Shown here: positions 1-11,356 of the stretch, piece by piece
Position numbering within the stretch: position 1 is the stretch's first letter
Layout of the letters: each line of letters opens with the position of its first letter
Source: Hygrophila difformis
Taxonomy: Eukaryota; Streptophyta; Magnoliopsida; Lamiales; Acanthaceae
Length of the DNA stretch: 64,000 bases
Assembly: GCA_030278955.1 (NCBI GenBank)
Contig: JAOANR010000002.1
Location: 14,654,238-14,718,237, forward strand
Direction: 5' to 3'
Position numbers and translations under genes: made by a program
Notes under the pieces: generated by a model
What the model saw: the letters and a program-made list of their open reading frames with translations, nothing else
Databases searched by the model: none
What the model was told of the DNA's origin: nothing

Positions 1-194
1 GCCCAAAATCTTAGCCCAAGAAATATTAAATTTTGGCCCACTATAGAGGCCCAACCCTTAGCAATTTATTTTAAACTAAATTTTTTTTTATGGGGAAGGG
101 ACTTGCACTTGCATGTTGCATATAGATTTAAATTTGTGCATATCTTAACTTTGCCTGAAAAATGTCTAACTCTAACCTCCCTTGTTGACATTAG

Positions 195-572
195 ATGGCT
201 GAACCGAACGCGAACATGACCAACCTGATGATGAAACTGACCAACGCATATCTCGAGTCCCAACAGCATGTCAATCACTTCAAAGCTCGAGTGGGGCACC
301 TAGAGAGTAACGTGGACTATCTGAGAAATCTTAGGGAAGCTGACCATCATGAAATAACCCAACTCAAGGCCCAAGTCGCCGAACTCCAAACACTAGTGGT
401 TGCACTCCAAAACAAGGATAACGAACTGATGATGCAAATAGGACACTTAGTAGCTGAGCTGCTGGGCCTAGAGGCTGACATCTTCCCTCCGAGCCCGAGC
501 CCGGTGGGGACACCCATTCCCATTGACATATCCAGCGACGAGGACGATCCCATCGAGTATATACCTGCCTAG
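195..572 (+). CDS. Extra 5' ORF (ORF0-like) of copy A: coiled-coil protein with acidic tail
   Basis: 125 aa, starting MAEPNANM. Residues about 10-95 show heptad-like spacing of Leu, Val and Ile with many Gln, Glu and Lys, as in a coiled coil; residues 97-125 are Pro/Ser-rich and then acidic (SSDEDD). No catalytic motif, signal peptide or membrane segment is visible. A close homologue, about three-quarters identical by eye and equally open, lies at 59829-60215 in copy C. A positional counterpart (48647-49108) precedes gag in copy E. The position between PBS and gag and the coiled coil suggest a self-associating accessory protein; that role is inference. Extra ORFs are known in some plant Ty3/Gypsy lineages, but I do not recognise this one. 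Confidence 0.7.
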   Translation: MAEPNANMTNLMMKLTNAYLESQQHVNHFKARVGHLESNVDYLRNLREADHHEITQLKAQVAELQTLVVALQNKDNELMMQIGHLVAELLGLEADIFPPSPSPVGTPIPIDISSDEDDPIEYIPA

Positions 573-1369
573 TCACCTTAGATTTAGGGATCCATACTGA
601 TGCACCATTGCTATTTCTATTTCGAATGCTTGTAAACCAAATTTAATTCTTGAGTAATAAAAAAAATACAAGCCTATTTAAATTTATTCCATGCATTTTA
701 TTTAGTTCTTTAACTACCATAATCAAAGAGGGGAACCTACAACCCTGAACAAAAAAAAAAAAAAAAAAAAACAGATTACTGAACGAAAAAAAATAAAAAA
801 AAAATAAATAAATAAAAATAAAAATAATAATAATAAAAAAAATAGAAGTAAAAAAAAAAAATAATAATAATAAAATATATACATATACGTAAATATGTAC
901 ATATAAGAATAAATAAATAAATTCCAACAACCTTTACAAGAAAAATCCTGATAAATTGATACCTATCAAAGGACTAATCTTCATTCAATAAAAATTTTCC
1001 CCTTAAGAGCAACTATATACACTCTACATATAAACTCTAATCCCGTGTATCTTATCACGCTAATTTAACCAAGCGATTGAGTCAAGCAACGACGTAGGTA
1101 TTGTTGGGCAATCCACACACATGCAGACACGATAGGAAGGTAATAGTAAATCCAGAACATCTCAAACCATAAAATGGACAGAACAATTAAACCATGGTTC
1201 TGAAACAGCGGCAAACAACCAACACATGTCAAACACCTAACTAAGCAATAACATAACGAAAATATAAATCACAAACACTAGGTAACAGCAACGTCCTCAT
1301 AAGGAGGAAACTAAACAAAGTACGTCTAAATGCAAAACCTAAACGAAAACACGAAACCAAAAGGAGACA
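573..1369. other. Non-coding spacer of copy A with A-rich simple sequence
   Basis: From about 655 to 930 the + strand is almost only A with scattered T and G, including a run of about 20 A at 751-770 and AAT/AAAT repeats. The rest (930-1369) has no convincing ORF. It corresponds to 58933-59828 in copy C, where a C-homopolymer replaces part of the A-rich tract. It may hold the 3' untranslated region of the antisense gene that ends at 1370. Confidence 0.6.
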
Positions 1370-2703
1370 TCACTGATCGGGAGGCGGGAACTGCCGGCGC
1401 ATGTACTCGTCCATCTGCCGCACATAGGCGTACATGTCGGACATGGTGGCCTGCTGCTGAGCCTGCCTCGTAGCAAACGAGTCCATACGGGTCTGATAGA
1501 AGTCCAACCTAGCGTTGAGGGCGTCATAACGAGCCTGCCCAGCTGCAAACCCGGCGTCCATACTGACCCGCATCTCCTGCATCATCTGCAACATCCGAGT
1601 CATCTCCTGCCCCTGAGGTGCCACAGCAGGAGGTGCCCCAGCAGGAGGTGGAACTACTGGAGGAGGGGGTGGCTGCTCCGGTGGTACAACAAGGATCAGG
1701 CCGCCGTCATCAGGCTGCGGGCGAAGTACAGCACGGGGAGCCCCACGACGTAAGGCGCTACGCCGCTCAGCATAAGTCGGGATACGGTAGCAACGGCCAG
1801 GTGCTAGGTCGTACGGGTCTGTCTCGGTGTAGTGCGAATCCCCTGCGCCGCGCACAACCCACAGATGAGGTGAACATGGGTAATCACCCTACTCCCTCGT
1901 CCTCTTCGCATACCCCGCAAGTTGTCCTCGATGCAAGCTCCTACATTCACCCTACCGTCTCGCGCGATGAAGCAAATGGTCTCGTAGACGTGATCCAAGA
2001 CAATGTGGCTCCGGGACATCGGCCGGACACGCCCGAACCACAGCTGAGCAAGCGCTCGCCAAGGGGAGTCCATCGACGTCAAACGAAGCTCATGACTGTG
2101 CTCGAACTGAGGAGGCACTATGGTGCATAAGGTGTTCCACGCAGGAGCAAGAACGCGTCCCTCAGGCTGGGGCCGGAATACGCCATCGTCGGGCAAGCCA
2201 AAATAGACATTGATCGCCCGAGCACTGAAGTCGAGATAGCGACCACGGACCCATACCCGGGATAGATCGTCACCCTCCCCGAGACCGCCAATGTTGGCAA
2301 TAACCTCCATAGCCAAATAACCGGAGGCGACGCCCTCGGGGTGACGTGCCAGACCAGTCCACTGCAAATACTCCAAGACTGCACTGACCCTGTCATCGCC
2401 CATATGAAGAGGATATATGCCTCTCTCAGGGACGTAAGCCCTGTTTCGACGAAGCTCGTCGAAATAAAAGTCCTGGGCAGCCTTCGTCCTGAACCGGAAC
2501 CTGTCGTGCCGATGAGGACGCACCTCGTCCGGAAGACCCCTGAGTCGCGGACCCCGCTGCTCCTCGTCCTCCTCTGACTCGCTCTCGTCGAAATCAGGCA
2601 TCGCCGGAGCGGCATTACTGGGGCCAGCCTCATCAGCAACTCGTCTCCTAGTCCTCGGAGGACACATGAGAGACGCCAAAACGACCCACAAAAAGAGCAT
2701 CAT
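1370..2703 (-). pseudogene. Antisense captured gene of copy A (plant-transposon-protein-like), frameshifted
   Basis: Read right to left, this encodes a protein of about 445 aa in two frames: start at 2703 to about 1806, then in another frame to the stop at 1370-1372. Comparison with copy C (57580-58932) shows a one-base deletion near 1830. Features: hydrophobic N terminus (LFLWVVLASLM), acidic stretch (DESESEEDEEQ), a conserved core with RGRYLDFSARAINVYFGLP and RVNVGACIEDNL, a Pro-rich linker, and a Gln/Met-rich coiled-coil C terminus (QMMQEMR, RQAQQQATM). The core resembles the 'putative plant transposon protein' domain found in extra ORFs of plant retroelements (recognised by pattern, not by search). 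The start follows a TTGCAG acceptor. About 88% amino-acid identity to C by eye, with many differences at third codon positions. Confidence 0.7.
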
Positions 2704-2704
2704 C

Positions 2705-3317
2705 CTGCAAGTTACCAAATACCAATTATAATACTAAGTCCCACACAAAAGTCAAGCGGAAACACGTAAAGGGCATCAATATACGCTTCTAACGCGAATG
2801 TACCGTAAGAACAACAAATCCTACCGTTTACTAGGACCAACCAGGAGGTAATCTAGACAAAGGATATTCTCAAACTAGTGCCTAAACCCTTTGTGGCATT
2901 TCGTCGAACACGTTATGTGCACAATAAACCAAAACCTAAGTTACTAACAACACACGGAAATTGCCCACCGAATGAAACAATCATTCTAACGACAACATAG
3001 CGCGTCCTACCGCACCAAACAACAGGGGAACGAACCAATAACCATACCCCAATAACACCCAAACATCATAGCCTATCTAAGGATTCGAATTCAACAAGAA
3101 TTTGCCAAAAACATAAACACATTATAACATAAACATAGGTAAGGCAACAAGAGTAACGATAATTGCCACATACACTTGCCAATTTGCACAAATCAAGCCT
3201 AAAGGTCATAAACCCCCAATTTTTGTACACGAACCCTAATTTCCTAAATCCCTACACAAATCAAGTCATTCAAAACATAAAAGTTGAAATTAGTAAGTGG
3301 GTTTAGTAGAATCGTAC
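2705..3317 (-). other. Predicted intron in the 5' part of the antisense gene, copy A
   Basis: On the minus strand a donor (CATCTAG|GTACGATTC, GT at 3317-3316) and acceptor (TTGCAG, ending 2705) bracket 613 nt just upstream of the start codon at 2703. Copy C has the equivalent sites at 56956 and 57578, 623 nt apart, with alignable sequence between. No ORF of note is inside. An intron in a 5' leader suggests the gene is a genuine transcription unit running against its host element. Confidence 0.55.
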
Positions 3318-3560
3318 CTAGATGGGTGAAATTGAAGTCGAAATCAAGCAAACAGGAAGGTGACTCGCCGGATTTAGAGAGAATTGGGGGGTGTGTTCTC
3401 GAATGGAAAATGGGGGGAAGTGGCTCGCGCGTAGCGCGAGCCCTATTTTCTCGAACAAAGGGAGCCGCGCGCTCTCCGCGCGCCTCCGCGCGGCCACCGC
3501 GCGGGACCCGGATGTAGTTTTATCTTTCCTGTTCTGCTCAATCTCTTTTGCTATACGCTC
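3318..3560 (-). promoter_or_regulatory. 5' exon and GC-rich upstream region of the antisense gene, copy A
   Basis: From 3425 to 3510 the sequence is dense in GCGCG palindromes (GCTCGCGCGTAGCGCGAGC, then GCGCGGCCACCGCGCG). The matching stretch in copy C is 56780-56860. Between this block and the predicted donor lies a C/T-rich leader on the minus strand, typical of plant 5' UTRs. I see no clear TATA box. The same GC-palindrome style occurs in every LTR of the family, which hints that this promoter came from a related LTR. Confidence 0.4.
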
Positions 3561-4059
3561 CTCACTGAACCCGGGCATACATTGACAGAGAAATACGACG
3601 ACATGGAGCATCACCTGGCATTATTCCGGGCAAGGACAGCGGAATTGCCTCACGCCCTCCTTTCGCAGGACTACAGGAAACCCCCGGGACGTAAATACCT
3701 AGGGACCATAAGAAATTCCGTAGGGAATAGAGAACAGCGTGTTAACTAACGTCCCCACCACCGTTTGCTCGTAACCATAACGTGTTCCACGACCCCCAAC
3801 TAAAGAAGTATGTGCCGACACGTCGCATGTACTCCAACCGGACGTAATCGAATTGGATGATGACTTGATCTATGAAGAAACCCCGGAGCAAATACTCGAC
3901 TACAAGGAAAGGGTGACAAGGAATAAAACTGTAAAGATGGTCAAGGTCCTGTGGTCCAACCACGAGACGGAAACGGCGACCTGGGAATTGGAAGCCGACA
4001 TGAGGCAACGTTACCCTACCCTCTTCCAAGACGACCCGACCACAGTTATGGGGACATAA
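3561..4059 (+). pseudogene. Integrase C-terminal and chromodomain remnant of copy A pol
   Basis: Similarity to copy E pol begins near 3567 ([11 protein letters not shown] region of the integrase core), is degraded and partly deleted between 3600 and 3810, and becomes clean at 3853-4059: a chromodomain with [17 protein letters not shown] and ATWELEADM, ending VMGT and a stop. Copy C pol begins at the same point (about 56712), so both share one deletion breakpoint. It lacks protease, RT, RNase H and the first integrase catalytic Asp, so it cannot act. The retained part may matter only as RNA or DNA sequence next to the PPT. Confidence 0.75.
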
Positions 4060-4069
4060 CTGTATTCTT

Positions 4070-4082
4070 AAGGGGGGGAGGA
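4070..4082 (+). other. Polypurine tract (PPT) of copy A
   Basis: AAGGGGGGGAGGA sits 10 nt after the pol stop codon and directly before the TG of the 3' LTR. PPTs prime plus-strand DNA synthesis in LTR retrotransposons. Confidence 0.85.
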
Positions 4083-6842
4083 TGTAACACCCGAGGAAAA
4101 ACAAATTCAAATTGTTTTGAACTACGTCATGACTTGATCCCTTCACAGGGTACGTAGGCAGCTTAGAACTAATTTCTAAGTTCAGTCACGAAATAAATCA
4201 CAAAATACATCACGAATTAGATCACAAGGACGATAGGAGGTGTTGGAACCAATTTAGACTAGGCTAAGTAGGAAACGGAAATGTTGCGAGCGATAAGCCG
4301 GACTCGTAACCAGATTAAGGAGAAGATTCCGAAATGAAGACGACCCAGGGAATCGAGCTAACACGTAGAAAACCGATAGGGGAAAGCGAGGGAAGACCCG
4401 ACGGAACACGCGGACCGCCGAACCGGCCGGTCCGGCCGGCCCGCGCTGTCCGCGCGCCGCCGCGCGGCCACCGCGCGGCCAAGGGCGTCGCGACTCCAGG
4501 ATGGTCGCGCATGCTCCGCGCGTACAAAAGCTTGGGTGCGCGCCACCAGCGCGCCAGAGGTGCTGAAAGTGTAAACTTTCCTTCCATGGCGATTTTCTTG
4601 CCAAAAACCACACCCCTAACCATGGCAATCGAATCTCAGCCTTGGGGAAGGCTTAAGAATACCCTAGGGGCGCCCCAAACCCTAGGTTTTCAGTAAACAT
4701 TCAGCCTCCACCCTCAATTCCCTCTCCAAGTTCAAAACTCCTTCGACACCACTTTCCGGCAAGTATTCCGGCGACGACGGGACGACCGGGACAAGCCCCT
4801 GCCCTCTAGACTCTTGGTAAGCTATAGTACAAAGTTTCAATTCGTCCATAGATCTCAGAAACTCATATTCTAACCCTTTTTCCTTACTACGATTTCCCGT
4901 CGGAAAACAAACAAAAAGCGATCGGAGAAGTTGGCCGTTCGTCGTGACCCTAGGACGTCCGGAAACCCAATCCAGCGACCCTATCATCATTCTAAGTAAG
5001 TTAAAACCTTACTCACAAATTTTCCTGGTTGTTTGTTGTTTAAATCTCGAGATATGGACTTGTAACAAAAATCGGTTTTCAAAAACCCTATTTTCGTCCA
5101 ATTTTAAAGACTCGCCAAAAACTCGACCTTCGGGAATTCAAACCGAAAACTTTTCAACATAAAAGTTGTTCCTAACACCTTTATCTATCTTGTGTCCAAA
5201 TTTCAGCCGTTGACATTAAGTTTTGCTATCCCAAATCCCGCCGTAAACTTTCTGTGACAACCCGAACGTTTTAAAACTGTGACAGATTTCTTCATTCAAC
5301 TTGATGCATGTTTTTCACCCATTTTTCGAATGATTTAACTTTGCATTCCTAAACAAAAGTTGTAGATAATTGTGTCTAGATTATGCATATAAAATTTCAC
5401 GGATTTTGGTTTTCATTTGATATGTCAAACGGCCGAGTTTTTAAAACTGTTTTAAAATCGTTTTAAGGGCCATGAGTATGCAGTGAGTTGCACTCGATTT
5501 TTGAGTACCAAGAATTCATTATTTCCAAATTCTTAAAACATAAAAGTTGTTCCTTAACGTATTGTGTAGTTACTGTAAAAATTTCACATTGATTGGTTTT
5601 GAAATGAATTTTTAATCGACGTTGCACGAACCTGTGACGAAAACCGTTTTTAGGACATAAATTATTCTTTGCAATAAACTCGAATTTCAACTCACTTCGG
5701 AACCTTATTTCCAAAAACCTTAAACATGAAAGTTGTTCGTGTGTGTGTTTTTGAATTACTGTAAAAATTTCAGAATTTTTGGAGAAAAGACGAATTTTTA
5801 ATTAAGAAAGGCGTAAACTGCCTCGAATAGGATTTTTCGAACTTGAGAAAACTCGAACTATGAAAACGCGATATCGACCATTTGATGACTTTGAAATACG
5901 AACTTTCGAAAAATCCCGTTCACTAGGCTGAGCCGATCTTCATACTACCATTATCTTTGAGACTGCCTCGTTAGTGGTCTCCTTACTATCTGAGATTGCC
6001 TCGTTAGTGATCTCGCGCGCTGTATTTGTGGATCGCCTCGTTAGTGGTCCTACTATCTTTTTGGATCGCCTCGTTAGTGGTACTACTATCTTTGAGACTG
6101 CCTCATTAGTGGTCTCCCATTGTTTGGACTGCCTCGTTAGTGGTCCTATGTTGAAATTGCCTCGTTAATGATCTCCCGGTATAGTGTCCTCTTCTTAGTC
6201 TACGGGATGAAAAGTAAAAGACTTGTGTGAGTGTTTCATTATGTTTAAATCGTATTTATCATGTCTTTAATTATGTATTTAAAGTTTATGCATCTTAAAT
6301 TATGCTTTGAATTACGCTTTTAAGATGAAGCCCTTTAATCATGTTTTCCCGCTGCTAATAAATTATGTATTTTTAATTCTCGTACGGTAAGCGAAATCTT
6401 TAGTTTAAACACTTGTAACCCCTTTTATTTGTTAGTTAGGGATTAACTTACTCAGTATATTTTTATACTGACAACCGTTGTCATTTTCCTTTTTTTTACA
6501 GAGTATGTCGAGTGACGCATTGCATATGCACTTGGGGGAAAATCATAACGGACATTTTAAATTCTGCATCGTACTGTTTTTACCGGGTCTGTTAAACCCG
6601 AGGATTTGGCCATGTTGGCCGTGATTTACTTTCCGCTGCACTTTCCCTATTTATTTTTCGCGCATGATGATTACTACTATCGTATTAAGTATTATAAATT
6701 TCCGGACTAAATCTTGAAATGTTTTAAATCTTTTACATACCCACAGGCCTTGCATTTCCTTAGCGAGCTCGGGAAGCCGTGTTTTGCTAGGGAGATGCGG
6801 CGGTGACATCCCGGCCTGGGTTATCATATCCGGGGTGTTACA
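4083..6842 (+). repeat. 3' LTR of copy A (about 2.76 kb)
   Basis: Begins TGTAACACCCGAGG after the PPT and ends CCGGGGTGTTACA. It is homologous in reverse orientation to the LTRs of copy C. Landmarks: GC-rich palindromic block at about 4430-4500, tandem array at 5955-6175, and a terminal stretch related to the ends of the B and C LTRs. ORFs inside it are not conserved and look like chance. Confidence 0.88.
5955..6175 (+). repeat. Tandem array in the LTR of copy A
   Basis: About eight imperfect units of roughly 28-32 bp built on TGCCTCGTTAGTGGTCTC, each beginning with GAGA/GGA and ending with TAC/TAT. The C LTRs have the same array in reverse orientation at 53590-53780 and 61858-62050, so it is an old, kept part of this LTR family. 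Confidence 0.8.
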
Positions 6843-8810
6843 TACGCGGAAGGATCACTTTCCCTTGTCGTTCATTGATCAGATGCTGGAGAGGTTGGCC
6901 GGGAAGGAGTATTACTGCTTTTTGGATGGGTACTCTGGCTACAATCAAATTGTAATAGCTAGTGAAGATCACGATAAGACCACTTTCACGTGCCCATATG
7001 GAACTTTTGCGTACAGGCGCATGCCTTTTGGACTTTGCAATGCGCCTGCCACTTTTCAGCAATGCATGATGTCTATCTTCTCAGAATTTATCGAAAAATG
7101 CATTGAAGTTTTCATGGATGACTTCTCTGTGTATGGAGATACTTTTGATGAACGTTTGACAAATCTTGCAAAAATTTTAAAAAGATGCGAGGACACTAAC
7201 CTAGTTTTGAACTGGGAGAAGTGCCATTTCATGGTCACCGAAGGAATAGTGTTGTGTCACCGCATCTCGCGCGCAGGCATCGAAGTCGATAGGGCCAAAG
7301 TCTCAGTCATATCCATCCTTCCATTACCAAACTCAATAAAAGCAGTTAGGAGCTTCTTAGGGCATGCCGGTTTCTATTGGAGATTCATTAAAGATTTTTC
7401 TAAAATTGCCAAGCCGCTCACTAATTTGCTTTGTAAAGGAAATTCTTTCTTAATAAATGAAGCGTGTGTTCAAGCCTTTGACACGCTCAAGAAGATGTTG
7501 ATTTCTGCTCCAATAGTGCAACCACCCGATTGGTCAATGCCTCTCGAGGTAATGTGCGATGCAAGTGATCTCGCCGTGGGTGCAGTTCATGGGCAACATA
7601 AGGAAGGGAGGCACTGTGTGATTCATTACGCAAGTCATGCCCTGACTGAAGCCCAAGTCAATTACACCACCACGGAGAAAGAGATGTATGATGTGGTTTT
7701 CGCGTTTGATAAATTCAGACAATACCTCATTGGTACGAAAACCATAGTATACACCGATCACTCTGCACTGAGATACTTGTTCAGCAAACAAGATGCCAAA
7801 CCTCGATTAATCAGGTGGGTACTTTTGTTGCAGGAATTTGATATCATAATAAAAGATAGAAAAGGCAGAGACAATGGTGTTGCTGACCATTTGTCTCGAA
7901 TAGAAAATGATAAAAATGAGATAGCCGTCAATGAAAATTTTCCGGATGAGCAATTGTTTGCCTTGCACCTTCATGATCAAGCTTGTCCATGGTTTTCCGA
8001 CATTGCTAACTTTTTAGCATGTGGAATAACCCCACCATTCCAGCAGAAGAAACAAAAAGCAAGGTTCAACCGAGATGTAGTTGACTACTTCTGGGAAGAT
8101 CCTTATCTCTTCAAGCATTGTGCAGATTCGATTATTAGACGATGTGTAACTGAGCACGAGGCTTATCAAATCGCTAAAAAATGTCATGAATCAGAATATA
8201 GAGGTCACCATGGCCCCACTCGAACAGCTCACAAGGTGCTTGAGTGTGGTTTCTATTGGCCTACCATTTACGAGGATTGCAGGGCGTTTGTTAAGGCTTG
8301 CGACAGATGCCAAAGATTAGGGAATATCTCCAAGAGGGATGAAATGCCTCAAAAAGGAATTCTCATCCTTGAGATTTTCGATGTATGGGGTATTGACTTC
8401 ATGGGACCGTTCCCGACATCTGATGGGAATCATTACATCTTGGTAGCTGTCGATTACGTGTCCAAGTGGGTCGAGGCGGTTGCGCTGCCAACCAACGATG
8501 GTCACCAAGTCATCAAATTTTTGAAAAATAACATTTTCAATAGATTTGGTGTAACTAGGGTAATCATATATGATGGAGGAACCCACTTTGTTAACAAAGT
8601 TTTTGCAAATCTTATGAGCAAAAGTGGGATTCTCCACAAGATCGGCACGCCTTATCATCCCCAAACCAGTGGCCAAGTCGAGGTATCAAACCGAAATCAA
8701 ACACATACTCGAGGCCACTGTGGGGATAACCCGCAAAGACTGGTCACGTAAACTCAATGATGCTCTATGGGCATACCGCACTGCATTCAAGACTCCCATC
8801 GGGATGTCTC
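6843..8810 (+). pseudogene. Athila pol fragment 1: RT, RNase H and integrase, frameshifted
   Basis: Opens mid-RT with [19 protein letters not shown], then [20 protein letters not shown] and the active-site box [11 protein letters not shown] (near 7110). RNase H follows ([21 protein letters not shown]), then an integrase HHCC zinc finger ([12 protein letters not shown] to CDRCQ, about 8210-8315) and the integrase core with Asp in GIDFMGPF, Asp in YDGGTHF (usually SDGG) and Glu in GQVEV. A one-base deletion near 8692 shifts the frame; the alternative frame continues to 8810, where copy B begins. The first 19 codons of the long ORF starting at 6784 belong to the A LTR. Non-functional through both insertions and the frameshift. 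Confidence 0.88.
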
Positions 8811-9464
8811 TGTAACACCCCGGTTTTTGGTCACCCAGGTCGGGATGTCACCGCCACACCTCCCTAGCAAGACACGGTTTCTCCGAGCTTGCTAAAGAGA
8901 TGCAAGGCTATGGTTTTTCAGTATTTAAAACATTCAAACAGCCCATTCATATATAATTTTAAAATAATACATCAAAGTTGCAGCGGAAAAATAATATTTA
9001 CATATATGTATCGCAGCGGAATTTAAATATAGGGCCAACATGGCCTAATCACGGGTTAACAGGCCCGTTCATGCAAGATCTAGTCTAATACAAAAATTCA
9101 AAATAATATATCATCCCAAGCTTCCCGTGTATGCATATGACGATGCATAATTCTCAACTCTGGAAGAAAAAGAAAAAGAATATGGTTTTGGTCAGCACTA
9201 CGTGCTGAGTAAGTTAACACATACATAACTATGGGGTTTCAAAGCCATTATTTAATGTTTAAAGAAAACATATGCACAACACGTCATAATTTAATTTATT
9301 ATGCTAACAATAATTCAAACGACAGAGACTTCATAAGATCATAAATATAATTTGCAAAGCAATATAATTAAAGGACATAATTTAAAAGCATAATCCAAAG
9401 GGAACAATTTTCGAGTCTCCTAGTTTCATATCTCATGTCTCATGTTTCAAGTTTATGTTTCATT

Positions 9465-9630
9465 TGCCATTCGGCAAGCTTTATATTTCAATTGCCTTCC
9501 GGCAAGCAGTATATTTCAATTGTCTTTCGGCAAGCAAGATATTTCAATTGCCTTTCGGCAAGCAGGATATTTCAATTGCCTTTCGGCAAGCAGGATATTT
9601 CAATTGCCTTTCGGCAAGCAAGATATTTCA
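9465..9630. repeat. 28-bp tandem repeat in the copy B 3' LTR
   Basis: About six units, each ATATTTCAATTGCC followed by TTTCGGCAAGCAGG with small variations. Its twin is at 13030-13195 in the other LTR. All three reading frames are open through the array, which creates spurious overlapping ORFs. Confidence 0.9.
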
Positions 9631-10748
9631 TGCGTATTTTATTTCAAAGGAATTCCCAATCCTTTAAACCTTAAAGGCTAATTTCACCGTTTTCATAAGA
9701 TATCAAGATGTGACTCGGTTATATCTCAACTCATCTCAACCCTAAAGGTTAATTCCATGGTTCAACAAGCTTTCAAGATTTCGTTTCGGTAAATCACAGT
9801 TTACTCTAAAATTCGTCTAAAATCAGATTTAATTCCAAAAATTCCAAAATTTCATATCTGACTCGGAAACATCAAGATCTACAACTTTTGTGTTTTAACT
9901 TTTTCAATCCGAGATACCTAAGTAGGTCAAAATCGCCAATTTTCACATAAGAAGAATTCTGTCCGAGTTTAACATGTCACAGTTTAAAGATTTCAAATTC
10001 TACCATAACAATTCAACTCCAAATTTAATGAAATTTGACAGGGATCATCTTAAGACATTTATCTACAACTTTCATGTTTGGCCAAAGATCTAAAACAGCT
10101 TAGATCCTATGTCAAAAACGTGATCAAAATCATTCTTAAGTTCTGTCCAAGATTTCGAGATCTAGAATCAAACAGTTCGGTTTCAACGGGTTTTCACATA
10201 TCAAATCAACTCCAAAAATTCTCAAATTTTTACAGTAGCTAGGTCCAAGTCTTAAGAACGTTTTTCGTGTTTTAAGTTTTTTCGTTTGAGTTCGTTTTAA
10301 GGGTCTGAAAAATTCACCAAATCTGTTGCGTCGGTAGAAAAATAAAAGTGGACAGATTTATGGTTCTTGTTGAATCTTTTAGGTTTCGAATGTTTTAAAA
10401 TCTCCCAAAACCATGTAAGGTTAACTTACCGAGTTTATGAACGTCGGGGATGTCTAATTCGGAGGCGTGGCTTCCAGATCACCGTTTCTCCTCTCCGTTC
10501 GTCGGGTTCTACGATCTAGATTCAATACGGGGTCTAGAAAGAAAAGAACCGAAGTTAGAATCCGTTTTCGGATTGAAACGTGAAGAGATTTATCGAACCA
10601 GAGCTTACCAAAACATTTGGAGACCCTTGGATTTTCGTCCAAAGCTGCTGCCTCCGTTTGGTGCTATCCGTCGACTCCGAATTTAGGGTTTCGAATGTGT
10701 AGAGAGTTGTAGGGTTTCGTAAAGGTATTCGGAGCTCCTAGAAGGTCT

Positions 10749-10757
10749 TATTTATAG
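10749..10757 (-). promoter_or_regulatory. TATA box of copy B 3' LTR
   Basis: CTATAAATA on the minus strand, about 590 bp into the LTR from its 5' end, flanked by the short inverted repeat GGTCTTA...TAAGACC. A plausible RNA polymerase II core promoter, by position and sequence only. Confidence 0.55.
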
Positions 10758-11341
10758 ATATCTAAGACCTAGGGCGTCCAAAATCTGACCCCAAGGGTCT
10801 TGGGTCGAGAGACGTTCAACCGAAAGTCGAAAAATCCGCGTTCGGGCGAGAAAATCTCGCTTGGTTTGTTGCTGCCAGAGTGGCGCGGTCGTGGCGCGGT
10901 CTAAGGCCATTAACCGCGCGGCCAGCGCGCCACTCACGCCTGGACTCCGGTCCGGGCGGGTCGTGCGATCCGTCGTGCTTTTCCGCCTCTCTTTCGGGTT
11001 TCTATCCCTCTATGCTCCCGAATTCCGATTTCCGGGGTATCTTCGGGTTTCTACTTTCTCTCTAAATTTATTCTCGGGTCTAATTGGATGTTTGGACTCG
11101 AATCCTCGAGTTCATTAGTGTCGAGTTTCGGTGTATAATTCATTTACCTTTAATCCATCCTTTTATTTAATTAAATTCCTTTAATTCATATTTAAGTAAA
11201 AATCTCATTTCTCATTTCCTTATCTTTATTTATTTCTTTTATTTGCTGGATTTGTTTATTTATTTATAGTATTTATTTTATTTATTATTTATTTATTTAA
11301 TTATTGTTTTATTTTATGTTGGAAAATTCTCGGGTATTACA

Positions 11342-11356
11342 GTCTACCCTCCTTAA
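11342..11356 (-). other. Functional polypurine tract of copy B (PPT2)
   Basis: On the minus strand TTAAGGAGGGTAGAC directly precedes the TGTAATACCC start of the 3' LTR. The adjacent CTTCGAGGACGAAG motif is also found beside this site in copies E and C. Confidence 0.75.

Larger units (their letters stand above)
1..6842 (+). mobile_element. Non-autonomous chromovirus-type LTR retrotransposon, copy A (5' LTR outside window)
   Basis: Order on the + strand: leader (1-194), small coiled-coil ORF (195-572), a gene in the opposite direction (1370-2703 plus a 5' intron), an integrase tail with chromodomain (3561-4059), PPT (4070-4082) and 3' LTR (4083-6842). Gag, protease, reverse transcriptase and RNase H are missing. 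The same order, mirrored, is seen in copy C (52897 onward), so this is a replicated family and not a single rearrangement. The 3' LTR ends exactly where an Athila pol frame resumes at 6843, so A is nested in that element. Its TSD cannot be checked because the left end is outside the window. Movement would need proteins from a relative such as copy E. Confidence 0.85.
8811..11341 (-). repeat. 3' LTR of copy B (2531 bp)
   Basis: Delimited by the TSD on the left and the PPT on the right. Nearly identical to the right LTR apart from scattered substitutions and the gag insertion there. Contains a 28-bp tandem array (9465-9630), a GC-rich inverted block (about 10880-10935) and a TATA box on the minus strand. 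Confidence 0.92.

Noticed and set aside
751..770. A-run as a possible poly(A) tail of a LINE or processed gene
   Set aside because: It is part of a longer A-rich simple tract with no coding sequence or TSD attached.
643..930. 95-codon minus-strand ORF very rich in Phe and Ile
   Set aside because: Translation of an A-rich simple-sequence tract; not present in copy C.
9435..9681. Three overlapping ORFs of 70-79 codons (and twins at 13000-13246)
   Set aside because: All are the same 28-bp tandem repeat read in three frames.
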